A stretch of DNA of 17,842 nucleotides, taken from assembly GCA_003482885.1 (NCBI GenBank), contig DMXN01000036.1, forward strand, positions 30,060 through 47,901, given 5' to 3'. The position numbers were made by a program, and so were the translations under genes. This DNA comes from Candidatus Moraniibacteriota bacterium. Its GTDB lineage: Bacteria; Patescibacteriota; Minisyncoccia; Moranbacterales; UBA2206. The notes beneath the pieces are model-generated. The model saw only the letters and a program-made list of their open reading frames with translations. It was not told the origin of the DNA and made no database searches. The first letter of the stretch is position 1. The number at the start of each line of letters is the position of its first letter. Positions 14,244 to 17,842 of the stretch are shown one piece after another.

Positions 14244-14573
14244 ATGAGCAATGAAGAAAATAAAAATACAGAGGAAATAAAAAGGCATATTGATGTTATG
14301 CTTGAAAATGTGCGAAGCGATTTTAAGCTTTTTGGCGAAGGACTTTCAGATGTTTCGAGAAAAGTTGATGAGTTAACTGAAAAAACTGATTTTTTAATAG
14401 AAGATATGGATCAGGTAAAGTCCAACATTGTAGAAATAAAAAGCGATATTGTAGAAATAAAAAGCGATATTGTAGAAATAAATGCAAAGCTGGATAAAAA
14501 AGCTGATAAAGATACAGTCGAAAATTACGAAATTAGAATTGTGAAACTGGAAAAAGCGACTAGTGTCGCATAA
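14244..14573 (+). CDS. Short coiled-coil protein
   Basis: A 109-residue soluble protein that is almost entirely heptad-patterned (VDELTEKTDFLIEDMDQVKS, then repeated IVEIKSD). The central part is a DNA-level tandem repeat of 21 bp, so each unit adds exactly one heptad. Similar short coiled-coil proteins are common and usually lack an assigned role. A terminator follows 32 bases after the stop and a leaderless-type promoter precedes it, so it is probably transcribed alone. Confidence 0.72.
   Translation: MSNEENKNTEEIKRHIDVMLENVRSDFKLFGEGLSDVSRKVDELTEKTDFLIEDMDQVKSNIVEIKSDIVEIKSDIVEINAKLDKKADKDTVENYEIRIVKLEKATSVA
14427..14482 (+). repeat. 21-bp tandem repeat encoding heptads
   Basis: Two identical 21-bp units (14427-14447 and 14448-14468) and a partial third (14469-14482) encode IVEIKSD, IVEIKSD and IVEIN. 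The identity extends to silent positions, which points to recent slippage or duplication. Confidence 0.9.
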
Positions 14574-14605
14574 TTTCCATGTTATAGTTTCTATTTTTTA
14601 TTACG

Positions 14606-14627
14606 AATAGCCGATGAGGCTATTTTT
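14606..14627 (+). terminator. Intrinsic terminator after the coiled-coil gene
   Basis: A 7-bp stem, AATAGCC (14606-14612) and GGCTATT (14618-14624), has a 5-base loop and is followed by a short T run. The T run merges with the -35 box of the next promoter. Confidence 0.65.
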
Positions 14628-14654
14628 GACTTTTGGGGGCTTTAACGATAAAAT
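14626..14654 (+). promoter_or_regulatory. Promoter of the PheRS locus, leaderless start predicted
   Basis: TTGACT (14626-14631), a 17-base spacer and TAAAAT (14649-14654). Six bases separate the -10 from the ATG at 14661, which opens the pheT fragment. It is the only promoter I see for the downstream PheRS gene. Confidence 0.6.
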
Positions 14655-14660
14655 AGTATT

Positions 14661-14847
14661 ATGTTGAAAGAGAAAATTAAACAATTTGGAGATAAAAGAA
14701 GCGGAAATTCGCGGGGTGAAATCTTTTGGAATGCTTTGCGCGCAGGATGAACTGGGGTTAGGTTCGGATCATAGCGGGATTATGATTTTGGATGAAAAAG
14801 CCAAAGTTGGAATGGAATTTGCAAAATATATTAATCTGAATAAATAA
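14661..14847 (+). pseudogene. pheT: pheT fragment: half of the tRNA-binding domain, frameshifted
   Basis: In the frame from 14686 the sequence reads EIKEAEIRGVKSFGMLCAQ, then DELGLGSDHSGIMILDEKAK. This matches the second half of the tRNA-binding (EMAP-like) domain of bacterial PheRS beta subunits, about residues 100-155 of E. coli PheT from memory. The ATG at 14661 opens another frame (MLKEKIKQFGDKRSG) that stops at TGA 14748-14750. Dropping one T from CAATTTGGAG near 14685 would join them as MLKEKIKQLEIKEAEIRG. The rest of pheT is missing on both sides. The piece ends 11 bases before the single-chain PheRS gene, so it looks like a relic of the former pheT. A small expressed tRNA-binding peptide is less likely because of the frameshift. 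Confidence 0.8.
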
Positions 14848-14858
14848 ACGATAAATTT

Positions 14859-16001
14859 ATGAGAAAAATTGTTATTGAAGATCCAAGGGAAAAAGTTTTA
14901 ATCGAAGAACTAAATAAAAGAAGTGACATCAAAGCTGAACGAATCAAGAGGTTTTTGGCTTTGCCCGATCTTACAAGAAAAAATAATTCTCCCGTTAAGA
15001 TTTTAGTTGACCGTATTTTAGAACTTCCAAGATTTAAGGATTTTAATTTGGTTGAGATGCCAAAAATCGTGACGATGAAGGATGAATTCGATACATTAAA
15101 TTCTCCCGTCGACCATCCTACTCGTAAGGAAACCGATACTTTTTTTATCGATGAAACCAATCATTTAAGAACACAAATGACAGTGATGTGGCCGTTTTAT
15201 TTCAGAGAAAAAGGAGTTTTACGGGAACTGGAAAAGAACGGGCAGGTTAGGGCATTGGCTCACGGTTTGGTTTACAGAAAAGATGAAATAGACAGGAATC
15301 ATTTTCCAGTATTTCATCAAATTGACGGGTTGTTAATTTGCAAAAAAGACAAAAAAATAATTACGCTGGATGATTTGAAAGAAGTGGAAATTGAAATGAC
15401 AAAAAGTATCTTTGGCGAAGATGTGGAATATAGATTCTTGGTTGATTCTTTTCCATTTACAGATCCATCGGTACAAATCGAAATTAAATTCAATGATAAT
15501 TGGTTAGAGGTTTTAGGAAGTGGCTTGGTACATACACAAGTTTTAAAAAATTTAGGATTAGATCCTGAAATTTACAATGGTTGGGCTTTTGGAATTGGAA
15601 TTGAAAGATTAGCAATGGTAAAATTTGGAATACCCGACATTAGGGTTTTTTGGTCGGAAGACGAAAGAATTATTAGTCAATTCACAGATATCAACAGCAA
15701 ATTTACAGAAGTTAGTAAATTTCCGGAAATAGTTCGAGACATTTCATTTATCATCAATAAAGATGTGAGTCTTAATAATTATTATGAAATTGTCCGGGAT
15801 TATGCGGACAATCTGATTGAGGAAGTAAAACTTTTGGATGAATATGAAAATGAGGAAAAGTTTGGTAAGGATAAAAAAAGTTACACTTTTCGCATTGTTT
15901 ATCGTTCATCTGAGCGAACTTTAACTAACGAAGAAATCAATAAAATACAAGCAGAAATCCGCACAAAAACCGAGAAGGAGTTAGGTGCATTACTTCGATA
16001 A
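14859..16001 (+). CDS. Single-chain phenylalanyl-tRNA synthetase, mitochondrial-type layout
   Basis: This 380-residue class II synthetase should charge tRNA-Phe with phenylalanine. The catalytic core has PheS-type motifs: DHPTRKETDTFFID (85-98), LRTQMTVMW (103-111), motif 2 VYRKDEIDRNHFPVFHQIDG (138-157), WLEVLGSGLV (215-224) and motif 3 GWAFGIGIERLAM (241-253). It lacks the N-terminal coiled coil of bacterial PheS. Directly after the core, at about 286-380, comes an FDX-ACB domain (KFPEIVRDISFII, then FRIVYRSSERTLTNEEI), which in bacteria is normally the C-terminus of PheT. Core plus FDX-ACB in one chain of about 400 residues is the layout of monomeric mitochondrial PheRS. Phrases such as IPDIRVFWSEDER match my memory of human FARS2 closely. 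The gene sits between fragments of an ordinary pheT, which suggests replacement of the two-subunit enzyme. It is more AT-rich than valS and secA. Confidence 0.9.
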   Translation: MRKIVIEDPREKVLIEELNKRSDIKAERIKRFLALPDLTRKNNSPVKILVDRILELPRFKDFNLVEMPKIVTMKDEFDTLNSPVDHPTRKETDTFFIDETNHLRTQMTVMWPFYFREKGVLRELEKNGQVRALAHGLVYRKDEIDRNHFPVFHQIDGLLICKKDKKIITLDDLKEVEIEMTKSIFGEDVEYRFLVDSFPFTDPSVQIEIKFNDNWLEVLGSGLVHTQVLKNLGLDPEIYNGWAFGIGIERLAMVKFGIPDIRVFWSEDERIISQFTDINSKFTEVSKFPEIVRDISFIINKDVSLNNYYEIVRDYADNLIEEVKLLDEYENEEKFGKDKKSYTFRIVYRSSERTLTNEEINKIQAEIRTKTEKELGALLR

Positions 16002-16124
16002 ATGACCATCAGAATTGAAATGGGTGCCAGCGACAGAACTCTTGAAAGTTCAGAAGTTGACACAATAATTGGAAAAATAATTTCTTCTTTGGAAAAAGAC
16101 TTGGGCGTGGAGGCGAGAAAATAA
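16002..16124 (+). pseudogene. pheT: pheT fragment: last 40 codons (end of FDX-ACB domain)
   Basis: Directly after the PheRS stop (TAA, then ATG) a 40-codon frame reads IRIEMGASDRTLESSEVD, then IIGKIISSLEKDLGVEARK. This is the end of an FDX-ACB domain (the RTL...E...I...L...G...R pattern) and parallels the end of the complete PheRS upstream (FRIVYRSSERTLTNEEINK). It is too short to form the domain, so it looks like the 3' end of a lost pheT. Its last 19 codons are repeated beyond the KilA-N gene. It may be translated through stop-start coupling, but a function is doubtful. Confidence 0.8.
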
Positions 16125-16126
16125 AA
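16067..16126 (+). repeat. 60-bp direct repeat, left copy (pheT 3' end)
   Basis: It matches 16955-17014 at 57 of 60 positions. Both copies encode the same pheT tail (IGKIISSLEK, then D or E, then LGVEARK and stop). The three differences are GAC/GAA, GGC/GGG and AGA/AGG, all at third codon positions. The copies are 888 bp apart and flank the KilA-N gene. Confidence 0.93.
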
Positions 16127-16140
16127 ATAAGCAATAAAAA

Positions 16141-16968
16141 ATGAACAAACAAAATATCTATATCAAAGGAACAAACATAGCTTTCTTTTCAGACAAAGAA
16201 AAAGATTTTATTTCTCTGACTGATATTGCGCGATATAAAAATTTCGAAGAACCAAAAAATGTTGTTCAAAATTGGATGAGAACCAAGGATACTATTGAGT
16301 TTCTGGGATTGTGGGAAAAAATAAATAATTCTAATTTTAAAGGGGTCGAATTCGATGCCTTTAAAAATGAAGCCGGAACCAATGCATTTACTTTATCCCC
16401 GCAAAGATGGATTAAAAAAACTGGAGCTGCCGGGCTTATTAATAAAGTTGGAAGATATGGAGGTGGCACATTTGCTCATAAGGACATCGCATTTGAGTTT
16501 GCTTCTTGGATATCGGCGGAGTTTAAGCTATATCTCATAAAAGAATTTCAAAGACTCAAGGAACAGGAAAGTGTGGTGAAAAAAATCGAATGGAATGCTA
16601 AGCGAGTTTTAGCCAAAGTGAATTACAAAGTTCATACTGATGCGGTGAAGGAGAATTTGATTCCTGATAAAATATCAAAAAAGCAAATAGATTTTATTTA
16701 TGCCGATGAAGCCGATGTTTTGAATATGGCGCTTTTTGGAGTGACTGCGAAAGAATGGCGCAATAAAAATTCAGAAAAGAAAGGGAATATTCGCGATCAT
16801 TCAAACATAACTCAGTTGGTTTGTTTGGCAGGTCTTGAGAGTGTGAACGCAGAATTTATCAGACAAGGAATGTCGCAAGGCGAAAGATTGAAAAGACTTA
16901 ATGAAATAGCGATTTTACAAATGAAATCATTGGCTGAAAATTCAAGTATTAAAAAATTGGAAAAATAA
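16141..16968 (+). CDS. KilA-N domain protein
   Basis: A 275-residue protein with a KilA-N-type N-terminal region (about 14-125): FISLTDIARYKNFEEPKNVV, WMRTKDTIEFLGLWEKINN, then the typical GRYGGGTFAHKDIAFEFASWISAEFKLYLIKEFQRL. KilA-N is a putative DNA-binding domain common in phage and mobile-element proteins. The C-terminal part (about 150-275) is helical and unassigned. Its last four codons and stop overlap the right copy of the 60-bp pheT-tail repeat in a different frame, so its 3' end was fixed by the insertion or duplication event. Low GC and position suggest horizontal cargo. No integrase or phage structural gene is nearby. Confidence 0.87.
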   Translation: MNKQNIYIKGTNIAFFSDKEKDFISLTDIARYKNFEEPKNVVQNWMRTKDTIEFLGLWEKINNSNFKGVEFDAFKNEAGTNAFTLSPQRWIKKTGAAGLINKVGRYGGGTFAHKDIAFEFASWISAEFKLYLIKEFQRLKEQESVVKKIEWNAKRVLAKVNYKVHTDAVKENLIPDKISKKQIDFIYADEADVLNMALFGVTAKEWRNKNSEKKGNIRDHSNITQLVCLAGLESVNAEFIRQGMSQGERLKRLNEIAILQMKSLAENSSIKKLEK

Positions 16969-17014
16969 TTTCTTCTTTGGAAAAAGAATTGGGGGTGGAG
17001 GCGAGGAAATAAAA
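16955..17014 (+). repeat. 60-bp direct repeat, right copy (pheT 3' end next to valS)
   Basis: It encodes the last 18 residues and stop of a pheT reading frame (stop 17010-17012). The valS ATG follows 6 bases later, so this copy probably marks the original pheT-valS junction. The start of the repeat overlaps the stop codon of the KilA-N gene. Confidence 0.9.
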
Positions 17015-17018
17015 CATT

Positions 17019-17842
17019 ATGCGAGAAATTCCGAAACAATATAATATCGCCGAAAGAGAGGAATTTTGGCGGACTTTTTGGGAAAAAGAGCAGATCTATA
17101 AATTTGACGAAACCAGCGCGGCAAAGAACAAGCCGATTTTTTCGGTGGATACGCCACCGCCGTATGTTTCCGCCGATCATTTGCACGCCGGACATATTAT
17201 GAGTTATTCTCAAGCCGAATTTGTCGTTCGTTTCAAACGAATGAAAGGCTTTAATGTTTTTTATCCGATGGGCTTTGATGATAATGGTTTGCCAACGGAA
17301 AGATTTGTCGAGAAAAAATATAAAATCGATAAATCCAAAATCAGCCGGAGCGAATTTATAAAAATATGTTTGGACGAAACGAAGAAAGGCGCGGAAACTT
17401 ATAAAAAACTTTGGACGCTTTTGGGAATTTCCGTCGATTGGTCGAAAACTTACAGCACAATCAATGAACACTGCCGTCGAATTTCCCAATGGTCGTTTTT
17501 GGATTTGTATAAAAAAGGTCGGGTGTATAAAGCGAAGAAACCGGCGCTGTGGTGCGTCGCTTGCCAAACCGCCATCGCGCAAGCCGATTTAGAGGCGGAA
17601 GAAAAAGAAAGTAATTTGGTTTATATAAAAGCCAAAGCGGAAACAGGCGAAGAAATTATTTTTGCGACTACTCGGCCGGAACTTTTGCCGGCGTGCATGG
17701 GAATATCTGTTCATCCGCGAGACAAACGATATAAAAAGCTTATTGGCAAAAAAATCATTATGCCGCTTACCGGCGCTGAAATTATTCTTACGACTGACGA
17801 AGAAACGGATATGGAATTCGGTTCCGGCGTTGTTTATTATTG
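17019..17842 (+). CDS. valS: Valyl-tRNA synthetase, 3' end missing
   Basis: This class I synthetase charges tRNA-Val with valine. The frame is open from ATG 17019 to the window edge (274 codons plus two bases). It starts in the usual way for ValS (PKQYNIAEREEFWRTFWEK). The HIGH motif appears as HAGH at 56-59 in DTPPPYVSADHLHAGH, followed by YPMGFDDNGLPTERFVEKK. A CxxC (C179, C182) in WCVACQTAIAQADLE is typical of the inserted zinc region of ValS. The CP1 editing domain begins with IFATTRPELLPACMGISVHP (214-233). The KMSKS motif and anticodon-binding domain lie outside the window. The start is 6 bases after the relic pheT stop. Confidence 0.96.
   Translation, partial: MREIPKQYNIAEREEFWRTFWEKEQIYKFDETSAAKNKPIFSVDTPPPYVSADHLHAGHIMSYSQAEFVVRFKRMKGFNVFYPMGFDDNGLPTERFVEKKYKIDKSKISRSEFIKICLDETKKGAETYKKLWTLLGISVDWSKTYSTINEHCRRISQWSFLDLYKKGRVYKAKKPALWCVACQTAIAQADLEAEEKESNLVYIKAKAETGEEIIFATTRPELLPACMGISVHPRDKRYKKLIGKKIIMPLTGAEIILTTDEETDMEFGSGVVYY

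Noticed and set aside
16141..16968. KilA-N gene as evidence for a prophage
   Set aside because: No integrase, terminase, capsid or lysis gene is visible, so only a single mobile-type cargo gene can be claimed.
16812..17582. Minus-strand 256-codon frame over the KilA-N end and valS start
   Set aside because: It lies opposite two well-supported genes (KilA-N and valS with HIGH and CxxC motifs) and has no family pattern.

Overview
This 17.8 kb window looks like chromosomal DNA of a Candidate Phyla Radiation (Patescibacteria) bacterium. The evidence is AT-rich DNA, standard stop codons (TAG, TAA and TGA all end genes), few Shine-Dalgarno sites, many small single-pass membrane proteins of unknown function, and intergenic palindromic repeats. 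The phylum is an inference; no marker gene was placed on a tree. Layout: (1) 1-2479, secA, missing its 5' end. (2) 2546-3163, minus strand, a DUF433/DUF5615-type toxin-antitoxin pair behind a consensus promoter. (3) 3164-3531, a divergent control region with a second strong promoter and a terminator-like hairpin upstream of the next gene. (4) 3532-6855, an exported 1107-residue protein with three solenoid blocks of strict 10-residue repeats, closed by a strong terminator. (5) 6931-7881, a REP-type repeat region and a REP-associated tyrosine transposase that carries one copy of the repeat in frame. (6) 7900-11306, a Fic-domain protein and four small membrane-anchored proteins. (7) 11411-13809, secD and secF, separated by an AT-rich inverted-repeat element. 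(8) 13935-14573, two small helical proteins. (9) 14661-17014, a rearranged phenylalanyl-tRNA synthetase locus. (10) 17019 to the end, valS, missing its 3' end.

The most unusual part is region 9. The intact gene at 14859-16001 encodes a single-chain PheRS: a catalytic core fused to an FDX-ACB anticodon-binding domain, the layout of mitochondrial PheRS and not the bacterial alpha2-beta2 enzyme. It lies between two fragments that read as parts of an ordinary bacterial pheT: half of the tRNA-binding domain (frameshifted) upstream, and the last 40 codons downstream. A second copy of the last 19 pheT codons lies beyond a KilA-N-type gene and abuts valS. The 60-bp repeats therefore flank the KilA-N gene, and their three differences are all at third codon positions. 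This suggests that an imported block displaced a resident pheT.

Other themes: secA, secD and secF lie close to several proteins that need export. Three promoters are placed so that transcription should start at the A of the ATG (leaderless mRNAs). At least four families of palindromic or tandem repeats sit between genes, and some affect start codons, a ribosome binding site or a promoter.
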